Shown: positions 29,838-40,589, numbered from the stretch's first letter. The stretch: 64,000 nt of DNA from Thermodesulfobacteriota bacterium (GCA_025062045.1 JANXAF010000005.1:1-64000), one strand, 5' to 3'. The notes: generated from the sequence alone by a model not told the origin. A program made the numbers and translations.

Positions 29838-30277
29838 TGGAGATGGATCGCGTATTCGAAACCGTCAAGGAGTGCCCAAAAGGAAGCAGCATTTATGTTT
29901 TCTGAGATTTCGGATACTCTCCAAAGGTCATTCCCGTTGGAGAAAACTATAGATACTTCAACCTTCGCCGCAGTCCCTGTCTTCGCATCGTGAACCCTCG
30001 CAGAATAATCGACCAGTTTTACGTTCTCTATGAACGGAAAAACCCTGGTTAGGGATTTTTTGAGTACGTTTGCCAGTGCATCAACGGGTCCAACTCCAGT
30101 TGCGGCTTCGTGTGCTTCTTGGCTATCCGTCTTTATTATCACTGTCGCTTCTGGCATATTACCATCGTCTATGAGTCTATAAGAACCAACAACCTCAAAA
30201 GGTCTTTTGTAGGAGTCTAATGAGCGAATAAGACTCAACTCTTTTGTTGCGTCTCTTACCTCAATCAACCTTTCCAC
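29810..30277 (-). CDS. Free-standing LeuA/CimA allosteric (dimer) domain protein
   Basis: The 155-residue product is homologous to the C-terminal regulatory domain of 2-isopropylmalate and citramalate synthases: [15 protein letters not shown] and [18 protein letters not shown] align with the corresponding part of the CimA encoded just upstream. No catalytic TIM barrel is attached. The start is GTG 30277, with AGGAGG nine bases before it, and the reading overlaps the cimA 3' end by 17 bases, so translation is coupled. It could be a separate amino-acid-binding subunit. That is inference; the family is normally fused. Confidence 0.8.
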   Translation of the reverse strand: MERLIEVRDATKELSLIRSLDSYKRPFEVVGSYRLIDDGNMPEATVIIKTDSQEAHEAATGVGPVDALANVLKKSLTRVFPFIENVKLVDYSARVHDAKTGTAAKVEVSIVFSNGNDLWRVSEISENINAASFWALLDGFEYAIHLHYRSPNRLR

Positions 30278-31856
30278 GTTCCCTTTCCTCCTCAATCAGA
30301 AGCTTGTAATCTATGCTGTCTACAAGAGCCTCCCAGCTGGCCTCGATTATATTTTCAGAGACGCCAACGGTCCCCCATACCCTCTTCCCGTCCGAAGTCT
30401 CAATGAGCACTCTGATTGGCGCCCTTGTGCCTTCTTCCGTCGTCAAAACCCTTACTTTGTAATCTACAAGTTCCACTTCTTTCAAAGATGGATAGAATTT
30501 GTGGAGTGCTTTCCTTAACGCATTGTCTAAGGCGTTGACAGGTCCGCATCCCAAAGCAGCTGTGTGTTCGATCTGATCATTGACTTTAACCATTATAGTA
30601 GCCTCTGATACGGGCTTCATCTTACCCTTTTTCTCAACTATTACTCGAAACCCTATGAGATCAAAGTATTTTTTGTGTAGACCAATCACTTTTTTTATGA
30701 GCAGCTCTAATGTTCCATCGGCCCCTTCAAATTGGTAGCCAAAAAGTTCCATTTCCTTGATCTTCTTTAAGATCTCTCTTAAGTGTTTCTTATCCTTCTC
30801 CGAATCGAGTTCAATTCCAAATTCTTTCGCCTTTTGGATGATATTACTTTCTCCCGAAAGGTCCGACACAAGGACTCTCTGCTTATTACCCACGATTTGG
30901 GGGGGTATGTGTTCGTATGTTTCTGGATTCCTTCTTACCGCACTTACGTGTATTCCTCCCTTGTGGGCAAATGCGCTTTCTCCAACGTAAGGTTTCTTCT
31001 TGTCAGGAATAAGGTTAGCTATCTCATCGACAGTCAAGCTCAGTCGTCTTAAGTTTTTGAGTTTCTCCTTGTCAATCCCTTCAAGGCCCATCTTAAGAAT
31101 AACATTCGGTATGACGGAGCACAGATTAGCATTTCCACATCTTTCTCCATACCCATTTATAGTACCTTGCACGTGTACACATCCCGCTTTCACCGCCATT
31201 ATTGTGTTTGCTACTGCCATTTCCGTATCGTTGTGAGTGTGGATCCCCAATTTCACAGTTATTTTCGGATCCTCCTTAACCTTTTTTACGATCTCGTAAA
31301 CCTCGTAGGGCATAGAACCCCCGTTTGTATCGCAGAGCACAAGCGCATCCGCACCTGCCATAACTGCAGTATAGAGGACTTTCATCGAGTATTCCGAATT
31401 CCTCTTATATCCGTCGAAGAAATGCTCGGCATCAAAGAAAACCTTTTTACCATGTTTTTTTAGGTACTCGATAGTCTTCTCCACCATCCTGAGATTTGTA
31501 TCGAGCGAAACCCTAAGAGCGTCTTTCACGTGTAAATCCCAGCTTTTGCCAACTATCGTCACATATTCCGTGTCCGCATCAAGGAGAAGTCTTAAAGACT
31601 CATCAGATTCGGGGTGAGAAGTCTTCCTTATCGTACTTGAGAAAGCGACTATTTTTGAATTTTTAAGGTGTATTTTTTTGACTTCTCTGAAATAGTGAAG
31701 ATCCTTTGGATTGGAGGCGGGCCACCCGCCTTCTATGTAGTGGATGCCAAAATCATCTAGGAGCTCAGTTATTCTTAGCTTGTCGTTGAGGGTAAACGAA
31801 ATGTCCTCCGCCTGGGCACCATCTCTTAAAGTCGTGTCGTAGAACTCTATTGGCAA
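30261..31856 (-). CDS. cimA: (R)-citramalate synthase (CimA-type)
   Basis: The 531-residue protein of the LeuA/CimA family condenses acetyl-CoA with pyruvate for isoleucine synthesis via citramalate. Landmarks are the N-terminal [18 protein letters not shown], the metal-binding [15 protein letters not shown] region and [12 protein letters not shown]. The LeuA allosteric domain spans about residues 400-520. The pattern ERCGNANL and absence of a long isopropylmalate-type insert favour CimA, but LeuA-like activity is not excluded. The start is TTG 31856 with AGGAGG seven bases upstream, overlapping the end of lysC. Confidence 0.85.
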   Translation of the reverse strand: MPIEFYDTTLRDGAQAEDISFTLNDKLRITELLDDFGIHYIEGGWPASNPKDLHYFREVKKIHLKNSKIVAFSSTIRKTSHPESDESLRLLLDADTEYVTIVGKSWDLHVKDALRVSLDTNLRMVEKTIEYLKKHGKKVFFDAEHFFDGYKRNSEYSMKVLYTAVMAGADALVLCDTNGGSMPYEVYEIVKKVKEDPKITVKLGIHTHNDTEMAVANTIMAVKAGCVHVQGTINGYGERCGNANLCSVIPNVILKMGLEGIDKEKLKNLRRLSLTVDEIANLIPDKKKPYVGESAFAHKGGIHVSAVRRNPETYEHIPPQIVGNKQRVLVSDLSGESNIIQKAKEFGIELDSEKDKKHLREILKKIKEMELFGYQFEGADGTLELLIKKVIGLHKKYFDLIGFRVIVEKKGKMKPVSEATIMVKVNDQIEHTAALGCGPVNALDNALRKALHKFYPSLKEVELVDYKVRVLTTEEGTRAPIRVLIETSDGKRVWGTVGVSENIIEASWEALVDSIDYKLLIEEERERGKVD

Positions 31857-33094
31857 ATGGTCTCCTCCTCTATGTCTTCCTTGTCCAACCCAAATGCGGT
31901 ATGGAGGGCCTGAACTGCTAGTTCGGCGTATTTGGCCTCAATAACGCACGAGATCTTTATCTCCGATGTTGTGATCGCTTCTATATTTATCCCTTCGGAG
32001 GCCAAAGTGGAGAACATCTTTGCAGCAACCCCGTAATGTGATCTCATTCCCGAACCAACAATTGAGACTTTAGCAATGTCCTCATCTAGAGTAACCTCTT
32101 CCGCTCCGATCTCTTTAGCCACCTGCTCTGCAATTTTATGCGCTTTTCTTGCATCTCCCTTCGAGACTGTGAAAGTTATGTCAGTATAATTTCCCTTACT
32201 TACGTTTTGAACTATTATGTCCACAACGATATTGGCATCGGCAAGGGCCGAAAATATCTTAGCCGCAATTCCGGGTCTGTCTGGGACCTTACTGATCGTG
32301 ATCTTGGCCTCATTTTTATTGAATGTAACACCAGAAACCACAACCTTTTCCATTGCCATATTCGGTACCTCCTTGCTCACCAACGTTCCCGGTCCCTCCG
32401 TGAACGAAGATTTAACGAGGATCGGAACGTTGTATCTTTTTGCCAGCTCAACTGACCGGATCTGCAAGACTTTTGCCCCAAGGCTTGCCATTTCTAACAT
32501 TTCGTCGTAAGTTATGTAATCCAGTCTTTTCGCCTTAGGACATACATTTGGGTCCGCAGTGAACACTCCATCCACATCAGTATAGATTTCGCAGAGATCC
32601 GCACCTAATGCTGCTGCAAGAGCCACAGCCGTCGTGTCCGAGCCTCCTCTCCCTAAAGTTGTTATGTTTCCGTTCTTGTCGATTCCCTGGAACCCTGACA
32701 CGATCACAACTCTACCTTTATTCAGTTCCGAAAGTATTCTTTCCTTTTCAACCTCAATAATTCTCGCTTTCGTGTAAGTGGAATCTGTGATTATCCTAAC
32801 CTGGTGCCCCTGAAGGGAAACTGCACTGCAGTACATGCTGTTTAATGTAATCGCCAAAAGGGCCGATACCACTTGCTCTCCCGTAGTTAACAAAACGTCG
32901 AGTTCCCTCTCGTCGGGTGTCTTTGTTATGGATGTTGCAAGAGATATGAGTCTGTCCGTCTCACCAGCCATTGCGGATACGACAACAACTAAACTATCTC
33001 CTCTCTCTCGGTAAGAAATTATTCTTTTGGCCACATTTTTTATCCTTTCCAAATCTCCAACTGAGGTACCTCCGTACTTCTGAACTACAAGCAT
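31847..33094 (-). CDS. lysC: Aspartate kinase
   Basis: First step of lysine, threonine, methionine and isoleucine synthesis from aspartate. The N-terminal kinase domain starts [11 protein letters not shown], with [14 protein letters not shown] and [12 protein letters not shown] as further motifs (to about residue 260). Two ACT domains follow (about residues 265-410) and usually give feedback control. The chosen start is ATG 33094 with a GGAGG ribosome binding site; the GTG at 33097 precedes it. Directly upstream of cimA, with which it overlaps by ten bases. Confidence 0.95.
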   Translation of the reverse strand: MLVVQKYGGTSVGDLERIKNVAKRIISYRERGDSLVVVVSAMAGETDRLISLATSITKTPDERELDVLLTTGEQVVSALLAITLNSMYCSAVSLQGHQVRIITDSTYTKARIIEVEKERILSELNKGRVVIVSGFQGIDKNGNITTLGRGGSDTTAVALAAALGADLCEIYTDVDGVFTADPNVCPKAKRLDYITYDEMLEMASLGAKVLQIRSVELAKRYNVPILVKSSFTEGPGTLVSKEVPNMAMEKVVVSGVTFNKNEAKITISKVPDRPGIAAKIFSALADANIVVDIIVQNVSKGNYTDITFTVSKGDARKAHKIAEQVAKEIGAEEVTLDEDIAKVSIVGSGMRSHYGVAAKMFSTLASEGINIEAITTSEIKISCVIEAKYAELAVQALHTAFGLDKEDIEEETICQ

Positions 33095-33137
33095 CACTTC
33101 CTCCGGAAGGGAACGCTAATTGTGAACTCTTATAATA

Positions 33138-33566
33138 CTAAATTGTTCCCAAATTTACAACCTCAATCCTTCTTTCATTCTCACCAATTATCTCTATCTT
33201 CACTTCGGTTCTTGGTCCATGCCAGGCTCTCCTTTCTGGCCATTCCACAACCACGATCCCTTCGTCGAGCATCTCTTCCACAAAGATATCTGAGGCTTCC
33301 TCGTTACTGAGTCTGTAGAAGTCAACGTGGATCAAGGTTTGTCTTCCTCCTTCGTAGACGTTTACGATTGTAAAGGAGGGGCTATTCACATAAATCCAGT
33401 CTTTAAAACCGAGGCCCTTCGCTATGCCTTTTATAAGCTGCGTTTTGCCAGAACCCATATCTCCGGTGATTAGCACAAGGCTGCCTATGGTCAACTCTTT
33501 CGCTATAATTTCTCCTATTTCCCACGTTTCAGAGGGTCCTCTCGATATAAACTCTCTCTTTTCCAT
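33138..33566 (-). CDS. tsaE: tRNA threonylcarbamoyladenosine ATPase TsaE
   Basis: TsaE is the ATPase that drives the TsaBDE complex in t6A tRNA modification. The 142-residue protein has a Walker A GDMGSGKTQ at residues 35-43, and VEWPERR near the C-terminus. The start at ATG 33566 overlaps the end of the nnr gene by 38 bases. Confidence 0.92.
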   Translation of the reverse strand: MEKREFISRGPSETWEIGEIIAKELTIGSLVLITGDMGSGKTQLIKGIAKGLGFKDWIYVNSPSFTIVNVYEGGRQTLIHVDFYRLSNEEASDIFVEEMLDEGIVVVEWPERRAWHGPRTEVKIEIIGENERRIEVVNLGTI

Positions 33567-35103
33567 CCTTTATCTCCCTTATTGCCAAACCGAGATCACA
33601 TAGAAGGTCCATAGCTAAAAGATCCATATCGGAGTATTTTTCTACATACCTGTCCGCTATGTATCCGTGAAGGTAAGTGCCAAGTATGGCAGCTTCTACG
33701 AGGCTATAACCCTGAGATTTTAAACCACCTATGAAACCGGTGAGAATGTCTCCAGAACCACCTTTCGCTAAAGCGGGATTTCCCGTGGGATTGATATAGA
33801 TTCTGCCTGCTTCGTCAAAGATAAGGGTTCTTGCTCCTTTAAGTACAAGTGCTATTCCATACGATTTTACAAAGCCCAATCCTATCCCTATTCTGTCCTC
33901 GTTTATTTCCCTCGTACTCTTTTTTATAAGTCTTGAAAATTCTCCAGGATGAGGGGTGATGAGAGTTCGATTTTTACCATTCCTCAGTAAATCTGGTTCG
34001 TCTTTAAACGCATTTATCCCATCGGCGTCTATGACGAAAGGTTTGTCCGTCTCAAGAAATATTCTTCTTGCAAATTCCATCGCTTCTTCCTCCTGAGAAA
34101 GTCCAGGTCCGAGTATCACAACGTCCTTATCAGAAACAAACTCTTTCGTCATTTCGAAACCATCCATTGTAAAATGCCCTTTATTTCTGTCAGGCACTGG
34201 GAAAGTCATAACCTCAGTCGTTTTAGTCTCCAAAATTGGGTTTAGGCTTTCAGGGATAACGAGAGTTACAAGTCCAGCTCCGATCTTCAATGCCGCAACG
34301 GAAGCCATATAAGCAGCACCCGTTTTACCTTTAGATCCCGCAATTACTACGGCATGGCCGTAATTGCCTTTATGTGACTCAGGTGGGCGTTCTTTTAAGA
34401 GGCTTCTTATAAGACAACCGTCTATCACTTCTGCGTCCCAGCCAAGGATCTCCTCCGCGTGGCGTGGAATCGATATGTCGATCACTGTGAGTCTTCCCGT
34501 GTACTGAACACCAGGAAAAAGCACATGCCCAAGCTTCGGATACCCGAAAGTAAAAGTGTGGCAAGCCATAACAGAGACTGGTTGAGGTTTTCCTGTTTTT
34601 CCATTGAGCCCAGAAGGAATATCTATAGACACAACAGTCTTTCCTAAATCGTTTATGGCCTCGATCGCTTCTTTCTCCAGACCTTGTACTTCCTTTGAAA
34701 GACCTGTTCCAAAAATCGCATCCACTATAATGTCAGTTTTCTCAAGATACGATCTGACTTCGTCAAAGTTTTCGGTGATTTCCAATATCTGACCTCCTGT
34801 CTTCTCGTATAATTCCATGTTCAGCAAAGCATCACCTTTTAGCTCGGATTTTTTTCCAAGAAGGAAAACAGTGACTTCGTAACCTTCCATTTTTGCGTAT
34901 CTTGCAACGACGAATCCATCCCCTCCATTGTTTCCCCTTCCAGCGATGACGACGATTCTTTTTTTTCCGTTCATGTAGGTCTCTTTTATGAGTCTAAAAA
35001 CACTCCTTCCTGCATTCTCCATAAGGACTGAAGATGGAATACCCCACTCGTTTATCGCATAGTTGTCGTATTTTGCCATCCTTTCTGGTGACATAACTTT
35101 CAT
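33529..35103 (-). CDS. nnr: Bifunctional NAD(P)HX epimerase/dehydratase
   Basis: Repairs hydrated NAD(P)H. The N-terminal epimerase domain (about residues 1-210) has MENAGRSV and GRGNNGGDGFVVARY. The C-terminal ADP-dependent dehydratase domain (about 225-510) has HKGNYGHAVVIAGSKGKTGAA, taken as separate parts HKGNYGHA and AGSKGKTGAA, and the signature NPALAKGGSGDILTG. It has the normal fused length of about 520 residues. ATG 35103 follows GGAGGG. It is part of the ftsH-to-cimA operon. Confidence 0.94.
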   Translation of the reverse strand: MKVMSPERMAKYDNYAINEWGIPSSVLMENAGRSVFRLIKETYMNGKKRIVVIAGRGNNGGDGFVVARYAKMEGYEVTVFLLGKKSELKGDALLNMELYEKTGGQILEITENFDEVRSYLEKTDIIVDAIFGTGLSKEVQGLEKEAIEAINDLGKTVVSIDIPSGLNGKTGKPQPVSVMACHTFTFGYPKLGHVLFPGVQYTGRLTVIDISIPRHAEEILGWDAEVIDGCLIRSLLKERPPESHKGNYGHAVVIAGSKGKTGAAYMASVAALKIGAGLVTLVIPESLNPILETKTTEVMTFPVPDRNKGHFTMDGFEMTKEFVSDKDVVILGPGLSQEEEAMEFARRIFLETDKPFVIDADGINAFKDEPDLLRNGKNRTLITPHPGEFSRLIKKSTREINEDRIGIGLGFVKSYGIALVLKGARTLIFDEAGRIYINPTGNPALAKGGSGDILTGFIGGLKSQGYSLVEAAILGTYLHGYIADRYVEKYSDMDLLAMDLLCDLGLAIREIKDGKERVYIERTL

Positions 35104-35117
35104 AAAGATTTCCCTCC

Positions 35118-35438
35118 TTAAGGAACGATGACCAGTGATATGGCGTATGTCTTTTCGTGAGAGATACTTACGTTTTTAAAAAAACGTCCGTTATAAACTA
35201 TGTATGGTTTACCGTTTTCATTTAAAACCCTTATCTCTCTTAGCGGGATCCTTTTCTCCATTGCCTTTATAAAGGCCTCTTTTGCCGCAAAGATACCCGA
35301 GATTGATTCAATGCGTCTTTTTTTCCGATCCACATACTTTCTTTCCTCGTCCGAAAGAATCCTACGTAGAAACCTTTCGCCGTAAAGAGTGAGAATCTTT
35401 TCTATTCTTTTTGTGTCAACAATGTCTATGCCCACCAT
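35118..35438 (-). CDS. acpS: Holo-[acyl-carrier-protein] synthase
   Basis: Transfers 4'-phosphopantetheine from CoA to acyl carrier protein. The 106-residue protein begins with VGIDIVDTKRI, carrying the metal-binding Asp, and has the FAAKEAFIKA motif with the catalytic Glu-Lys pair. The start is ATG 35438, sharing its A with the pdxJ TGA; a GTG one codon earlier is possible. Confidence 0.93.
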   Translation of the reverse strand: MVGIDIVDTKRIEKILTLYGERFLRRILSDEERKYVDRKKRRIESISGIFAAKEAFIKAMEKRIPLREIRVLNENGKPYIVYNGRFFKNVSISHEKTYAISLVIVP

Positions 35439-36169
35439 CACTTAACTTCTCTGCGAGCTACTTCAATGATTTTGATCATATCCCGAACCGCTCTGTCGAG
35501 TCCTACAAACACGGCTCGGGCTATAATACTGTGTCCTATGCTGAGCTCCTCTATCTCCGGTATTTTTGCTATTTCAAATACGTTGTCGTAGTTTAAGCCA
35601 TGTCCCGCGTGGACTTTAAGACCCTCTCTTTTTCCCTTTTTTGCGGCCTTTTTTATCCTTTCTAGTTCGAAAATCCTTTCTTCCTCCCTTAATGCGTCTG
35701 CGTACCTTCCGGTATGAATTTCTATCATTTGGGCTCCAATTAGGCGAGACGCCTCAATCTGTTCTTCCTCCGGATCAACAAAGAGGCTTACTTTTATCCC
35801 GGCATTTTTAATTCTTTCGACAGCTGATTTTATGTGGGGAAATAGACCTTTTACATCAAGACCACCCTCAGTTGTGAGTTCTTCCCTCCTTTCGGGAACC
35901 AGTGTGACCATATCAGGTTTTATCTTGGTGGCTATCTCTATCATCTCATCCGTTGCTGCCATTTCTAGGTTCAGCTTTGTCCTGACAACCTCCCTCAAAA
36001 TTTTTAAATCGCGGTCTTTTATATGACGTCTGTCCTCTCTTAAGTGGACTATTATGCCAGAGGCTCCTGCCATTTCAACTATTCCCGCAGCATAAATGGG
36101 ATCGGGATAGGGGGTCCTTCTTGCCTCCCTCAATGTTGCGACATGATCGATATTAACCATAAGCTTCAT
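35438..36169 (-). CDS. pdxJ: Pyridoxine 5'-phosphate synthase
   Basis: PdxJ condenses 3-amino-2-oxopropyl phosphate with 1-deoxyxylulose 5-phosphate to pyridoxine phosphate. The 243-residue protein has the N-terminal [20 protein letters not shown], the [16 protein letters not shown] stretch, [10 protein letters not shown], and [10 protein letters not shown] near the C-terminus. The start, ATG 36169, overlaps the cdaR stop. In many relatives glmM lies between these two genes, and it is absent here. Confidence 0.95.
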   Translation of the reverse strand: MKLMVNIDHVATLREARRTPYPDPIYAAGIVEMAGASGIIVHLREDRRHIKDRDLKILREVVRTKLNLEMAATDEMIEIATKIKPDMVTLVPERREELTTEGGLDVKGLFPHIKSAVERIKNAGIKVSLFVDPEEEQIEASRLIGAQMIEIHTGRYADALREEERIFELERIKKAAKKGKREGLKVHAGHGLNYDNVFEIAKIPEIEELSIGHSIIARAVFVGLDRAVRDMIKIIEVARREVK

Positions 36170-36819
36170 CTTTCCTCACCTCTCCTTACTAATTTGACCT
36201 TAACCGTGGATGGAAAGATGTTTTTTATAATCATCCCATTGGTATTTAGAAGAAGCTCTATTTCTTCCTCTTTGGCTTCTAGTCTACCTTTCGGCGGGTG
36301 CGTTTCAATTTCGCCTTTAGACCCTAGTGCTTTTTCTGCTCCCTCCACCTCCACAAACCTAGGGGTGTAGTCAAGGACAGAATATTTTTTTTCCAAATCA
36401 TCACTGAGCCTAACTATGACTTTCATTCTTTTCTTTACAACCCTGTCCAGTTCGAAACTTACAGTGTCAGGACGAATATCTTCTAGTTTCAGACCTTTAG
36501 GCAAAATAACGTTCTTCTTTTCGATGTGGTATGTATGGTGACCTTCTCCGTATTCTCCTAAATTGATTTTAACCTTAAGTTCGCTTTTATTTAAACTTTT
36601 AAGCTCTCCGATTGGGCCTCGCACAGTCACAAACACGCCTTCCGGTTCAAGTTTGGTAACTATTGTGTCTTTCCTAAGCCCCTGAGCAACTATAGGCACG
36701 TAGACGCTTTCTCTGTCCTCCCCTATCGTGGTTATGGCAAGCCAAACTATAATGGCTATAATAACGGATATAATCTTTAGTCTAAGGTTCGAAAGTAAGC
36801 GTCTCTTAATCGATCGCAT
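36166..36819 (-). CDS. cdaR: YbbR-domain protein, CdaR-like regulator
   Basis: A 217-residue protein with an N-terminal membrane anchor ([20 protein letters not shown], residues about 16-35) and YbbR-like domains in the extracytoplasmic part. In Gram-positive bacteria CdaR controls the diadenylate cyclase encoded next to it. ATG 36819 lies four bases after the cdaA stop. A two-domain length is shorter than the four-domain CdaR of Bacillus. Confidence 0.8.
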   Translation of the reverse strand: MRSIKRRLLSNLRLKIISVIIAIIVWLAITTIGEDRESVYVPIVAQGLRKDTIVTKLEPEGVFVTVRGPIGELKSLNKSELKVKINLGEYGEGHHTYHIEKKNVILPKGLKLEDIRPDTVSFELDRVVKKRMKVIVRLSDDLEKKYSVLDYTPRFVEVEGAEKALGSKGEIETHPPKGRLEAKEEEIELLLNTNGMIIKNIFPSTVKVKLVRRGEER

Positions 36820-36823
36820 AAAT

Positions 36824-37564
36824 TCACGATAAAAGCTCGTTTAAAATCCTTTTGAGTGCTTCCGGCTTCACATTTATTTCTAGGTTTCCTCTAACAGCAT
36901 ACGCAATATGGCCTCTTTCTTCTGAAACACATATAGCTATGGCGTCGGTTATCTCTGAGATCCCCAAAGCAGCCCTGTGCCTTGTCCCCAATCCTTTCGT
37001 ACTTTCTTCATTCATGCTGAGAGGAAGGATACACTTTGCTGCTCTTATCCTTCCCTCCTTTATGATGACTGCTCCGTCGTGTAGCGGTGAACTTGGCTGA
37101 AATATGCTAAGGATCAATTCCGTATTAACCTCTGCATCGAGTCTTGTGCCGACCTCCATGAAATCTTCAAGTCCGACTTTCCTTTCAATAACTACCAAAG
37201 CTCCAATTTTGTGAGCACTAAGGATCGCTAACGCGTTTACAAGTTCATCAAAAAAAAGTGTAGCTTCAACATAGCTTATCCTTTTCAAAAAAGGGCTTCT
37301 ACCTATTTCGAGAAGCATCCTTCTTATATCATCCTGAAAGATTATAACGACAATAAGAACGGCGTAAGTAAAGAAATTGTCAAGAATCCAGCTAGCCGCC
37401 GACAATTCAAGTTTTTTTGAGAGATAAAAAAAGCAAAAGAGGATAAGGAGACCAAAAAGGAGCTGAGCGGCTCTTGTCCCTTTAATAAAAAGGAGAACCT
37501 TGTAAACCAAAAACGCGATGATGATTATATCGAGAAAGTCCTGCCATCTTAGGTAAGAGATCAT
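36824..37564 (-). CDS. cdaA: Diadenylate cyclase CdaA
   Basis: Makes c-di-AMP from two ATP molecules at the membrane. The 246-residue protein has two to three N-terminal helices (about residues 10-75) and a DAC domain with the catalytic LHDGAVII (DGA) and TRHRAALGIS (RHR) motifs. The start is ATG 37564, overlapping the folP TGA as ATGA; a longer upstream frame would run deep into folP and is not needed. c-di-AMP commonly controls potassium, osmolyte and wall homeostasis, which are inferred outputs. Confidence 0.92.
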   Translation of the reverse strand: MISYLRWQDFLDIIIIAFLVYKVLLFIKGTRAAQLLFGLLILFCFFYLSKKLELSAASWILDNFFTYAVLIVVIIFQDDIRRMLLEIGRSPFLKRISYVEATLFFDELVNALAILSAHKIGALVVIERKVGLEDFMEVGTRLDAEVNTELILSIFQPSSPLHDGAVIIKEGRIRAAKCILPLSMNEESTKGLGTRHRAALGISEITDAIAICVSEERGHIAYAVRGNLEINVKPEALKRILNELLS

Positions 37565-38379
37565 GAGGTTTTTATCGCGTGGACAAGGTCTACTACCTTT
37601 TTCGTCTCTTTTACATGGTGAACTCTCACAATATCTGCGCCATTCCATATGGAAATAGCAACACTCGCAAGTGTACCTGGTAATCTCTCAGTAAGGGGAG
37701 AATTAGTAACTACCCCGATAAAGCTTTTCATCGAAGTGCCTATAAGTATTGGTCTTCCAAACTCTTTAAAATCAGAGAGGCTTTTTAGAATTTTAAGATT
37801 GTCCTCAACTCTCTTACCAAAACCAATTCCCGGATCGATTATGATATTTTCCTCTCTTATCCCTTGGCTTTTGGCATACTCGATCCTTTCCCGGAAATAC
37901 TCTTTTATCTCCCCTATAACGTCATCATAGTGAGGTGAAATCTGCATATCTTCGGGTCTCCCCTTTATATGCATTATCACTACCGGAACATCAAACTCGG
38001 CTGCCACTTTTGCCATGTCCTTGTCGAAGGAAAGACCGCTTATGTCATTTATGATATTTGCCCCTGCTTTTATCGCCTCGTAGGCGACCTTTGCTTTGTA
38101 AGTGTCTATTGAGATTGGGATATCAGAAAATTCCCTTATTTTTTTTATCACCGGGATCGTCCTTTTTAGTTCTTCTTCAAGGGGAACCCTCTGTGAGAAC
38201 GGTCTTGTAGACTCACCGCCCACATCGACGATGTCAACCCCTTCATCAATCATCTCTTTCACGCGGGATATTGCCCTATCAAGCTCGAAATAGAGACCTC
38301 CGTCGTAGAAAGAATCTCCGGTTACGTTAAGTATGCCCATAATTTGGGGTCTCTTTTGGAACTTAAGACCTTTTTTCAT
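37561..38379 (-). CDS. folP: Dihydropteroate synthase
   Basis: Joins p-aminobenzoate to the pterin pyrophosphate in folate synthesis. The 272-residue protein shows [15 protein letters not shown] (residues about 14-28), [20 protein letters not shown], and [10 protein letters not shown]. The usual NVTPDSF is NVTGDSF here, a Pro-to-Gly change beside the pterin/pyrophosphate site. ATG 38379 overlaps the ftsH 3' end by 17 bases. Confidence 0.94.
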   Translation of the reverse strand: MKKGLKFQKRPQIMGILNVTGDSFYDGGLYFELDRAISRVKEMIDEGVDIVDVGGESTRPFSQRVPLEEELKRTIPVIKKIREFSDIPISIDTYKAKVAYEAIKAGANIINDISGLSFDKDMAKVAAEFDVPVVIMHIKGRPEDMQISPHYDDVIGEIKEYFRERIEYAKSQGIREENIIIDPGIGFGKRVEDNLKILKSLSDFKEFGRPILIGTSMKSFIGVVTNSPLTERLPGTLASVAISIWNGADIVRVHHVKETKKVVDLVHAIKTS

Positions 38380-40201
38380 CGAGACGGTCCTTTATGATTC
38401 GATCTATTTCGTTTCCGTCAAGGACTTCTTTTTCTAGCAACTTATTCGCGATTTCATGAAGGATGTCCAGACGTTCTTCTATAATCTTCTTGGCCTTTTC
38501 GTAACAGGATGTTACTATGCGTTTTATTTCCTCATCTATCTCCCTTGCTGTTTGCTCGCTAAAGTCCCTGTGACGTGCTATTTCTCTACCAAGAAATATA
38601 TGTTCTTCATTTTTTCCGTAGCTCAAAGGCCCGAGTTTTTCACTCATACCCCATTCGCACACCATCTTTCTTGCCAGTTCGGTTGCCCTTTCTATATCGT
38701 TACCTGCACCTGTTGTCTCAATATTAAGGACCACCTTTTCCGCCGCCCTTCCTCCAAGAAGAATGGTTATGTTGTTCAAGAGGTAATCCTTTGAATACGT
38801 ATGCCTGTCATCTATTGGTAGTTGCTGGGTTATTCCAAGAGCCCTACCCCTTGGGATGATAGTCACCTTGTGGATCGGATCGGTTCCGGGTAACATTTTG
38901 GCGACAAGAGCGTGTCCTGCTTCATGATAAGCCGTGTTTCTCCTCTCCTCGTACGGTATTATCATGCTTTTTCTTTCAACACCCATAAGCACCTTATCTT
39001 TTGCGTGCTCGAAGTCCTCCATCTCTATGTACTTTTTATTTCGCCTTGCCGCAATAAGCGCTGCCTCATTGACCAGGTTTTCGAGGTCAGCCCCGGAAAA
39101 CCCAGGAGTTCCTCTAGCTATTACTGAAAGATCTACATCCGGTCCCAAAACCCTTTTTCTCGTGTGAACCCGAAGTATAGCTTCGCGGCCTTTCACGTCA
39201 GGTGTAGGAACAACAATTTGGCGGTCGAACCTTCCAGGTCTTAAAAGGGCTGGATCAAGAACATCGGGCCTATTTGTGGCAGAGATTACTATCACACCTT
39301 CATTCGACTCGAATCCATCCATTTCTACAAGGAGTTGGTTTAGAGTCTGCTCCCTTTCGTCGTGTCCACCACCTAAACCCGCACCTCTTTGTCTTCCCAC
39401 CGCGTCAATTTCGTCAATGAAGATAATACACGGAGCATGCCTTTTCGCCTGGTTGAAGAGGTCCCTCACCCTGGATGCCCCAACGCCTACGAACATTTCA
39501 ACAAAGTCTGAACCACTTATTGTGAAAAAAGGCACGTCTGCTTCCCCTGCTATTGCCCTTGCAAGCAAAGTTTTACCAGTTCCAGGCGGGCCCACAAGAA
39601 GCACTCCTTTGGGGATACGTCCTCCGAGTTTTGTAAACTTCTTTGGATTTTTTAGAAACTCTATAATCTCCTGGAGTTCTTCCTTGGCTTCTTCGATTCC
39701 TGCCACATCGTCAAACGTCACTTTATTCTCCTTACTGGTTATCATTCGTGCCCTACTCTTTCCAAAGGCGATAGCTCGTCCACCGCCTGACTGCATCTGC
39801 TTCATAAAGAAGATCCACACCCCAATCAAGAACAAAACTGGAAGCCAAGATATAAAGACGTTCTGCCAGAACGAAGACTCCTCACCAGGCTTTGCCTCTA
39901 TTTTTACATTCTGCTTCCTCATGAGTTTTAAAAGTTCCGGATCTTCCGGGGCGTATGTTCTAAACTCCTTACCGTTATGGAAAACCCCCGTGATACTGTT
40001 TCCCTGTATTACAACCGAAGAGACAAGCCCTGCCTCTAAGGCCCCTACAAAATCAGAAAAAGGCAAATACTCTTTTGCTTTTTTCGGCCTGTTGTACAGG
40101 TTGAAGATAAGAAGGACAAGAATCAAAAGAACAAAAAATAAAAGTAGGTTTCTATTTAGCTGGTTGACTCCACCGTTTTTCGCCACATGTATATTTAACA
40201 C
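38363..40201 (-). CDS. ftsH: ATP-dependent zinc metalloprotease FtsH
   Basis: Membrane-bound AAA+ protease that degrades membrane and regulatory proteins. The 612-residue protein has a short N-terminal transmembrane segment, a periplasmic part and a second helix (about 108-128). Walker A is GPPGTGKT, Walker B FIDEIDAV, the SRH region [17 protein letters not shown] and the zinc site HEAGH. GTG 40201 is the first start in frame; GTG 40186 is an alternative, and neither has a clear ribosome binding site. It heads the operon running to cimA. Confidence 0.96.
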   Translation of the reverse strand: MLNIHVAKNGGVNQLNRNLLLFFVLLILVLLIFNLYNRPKKAKEYLPFSDFVGALEAGLVSSVVIQGNSITGVFHNGKEFRTYAPEDPELLKLMRKQNVKIEAKPGEESSFWQNVFISWLPVLFLIGVWIFFMKQMQSGGGRAIAFGKSRARMITSKENKVTFDDVAGIEEAKEELQEIIEFLKNPKKFTKLGGRIPKGVLLVGPPGTGKTLLARAIAGEADVPFFTISGSDFVEMFVGVGASRVRDLFNQAKRHAPCIIFIDEIDAVGRQRGAGLGGGHDEREQTLNQLLVEMDGFESNEGVIVISATNRPDVLDPALLRPGRFDRQIVVPTPDVKGREAILRVHTRKRVLGPDVDLSVIARGTPGFSGADLENLVNEAALIAARRNKKYIEMEDFEHAKDKVLMGVERKSMIIPYEERRNTAYHEAGHALVAKMLPGTDPIHKVTIIPRGRALGITQQLPIDDRHTYSKDYLLNNITILLGGRAAEKVVLNIETTGAGNDIERATELARKMVCEWGMSEKLGPLSYGKNEEHIFLGREIARHRDFSEQTAREIDEEIKRIVTSCYEKAKKIIEERLDILHEIANKLLEKEVLDGNEIDRIIKDRLDEKRS

Positions 40202-40344
40202 GAATAGTCTTGTATTATCAACATGTTGGACTTATCTCTGAGTCCAAAACCTGAAGTTTTGTAGATCAGCGAGGAGCGCTAAAAGTATCTTTAAACGTTA
40301 ACGAAAGGGCAGAAATAACACGTAGTCTTCTCTGAAAATTTCCA

Positions 40345-40376
40345 GGCTGCACCCGGAAAGACAAACGAGTGCAACC
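40345..40376. other. Hairpin between the zinc-ribbon gene and ftsH
   Basis: On the minus strand GGTTGCAC and GTGCAGCC form an eight-base stem with one G-U pair and a 16-base loop, about 15 bases after the zinc-ribbon stop codon. Only a short AATTTT tract follows, so it is at best a weak terminator. Confidence 0.35.
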
Positions 40377-40391
40377 CGGATGAGGTGTCTT

Positions 40392-40556
40392 TTAGCTCTT
40401 TCTACTCGTTTTAGCCATAAAACTGGAAGGAATCTGCTTCACCTGATCGCTGTTGCAATTAGGACAGGTGATTTTTTCTTTTTCCCGTTCGGAGATACTT
40501 AGCACCTTGAAAAATTCGTGGTTACACTTTTCGCATCTGTACTCGTACGTTGGCAT
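40392..40556 (-). CDS. FmdB-type zinc-ribbon small protein
   Basis: A 54-residue protein starting MPTYEYRCEKCNHEF and carrying a second CPNC pair, so four cysteines (CxxC at 8-11 and CPNC near 32-35) form a zinc ribbon. This is the FmdB/CxxC_CxxC_SSSS family, named for a supposed regulator of formamidase or amidase genes, with no settled function. The ribosome binding site GGAGGG lies eight to nine bases before ATG 40556, and a near-consensus promoter lies upstream. Divergent from the reductive-dehalogenase-like gene. Confidence 0.9.
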   Translation of the reverse strand: MPTYEYRCEKCNHEFFKVLSISEREKEKITCPNCNSDQVKQIPSSFMAKTSRKS

Positions 40557-40589
40557 CGTCTAACCCTCCTTTTTCTTTGGTGCAAGAAT

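Noticed and set aside
36824-37648. Longer CdaA starting inside folP
   Set aside because: The added residues are arginine- and cysteine-rich readings of folP; ATG 37564 overlaps the folP stop in the typical ATGA manner and precedes the membrane helices.
40345-40376. Strong terminator between the zinc-ribbon gene and ftsH
   Set aside because: The stem exists but the loop is long and the T-tract is short, so it is listed only as a weak hairpin.
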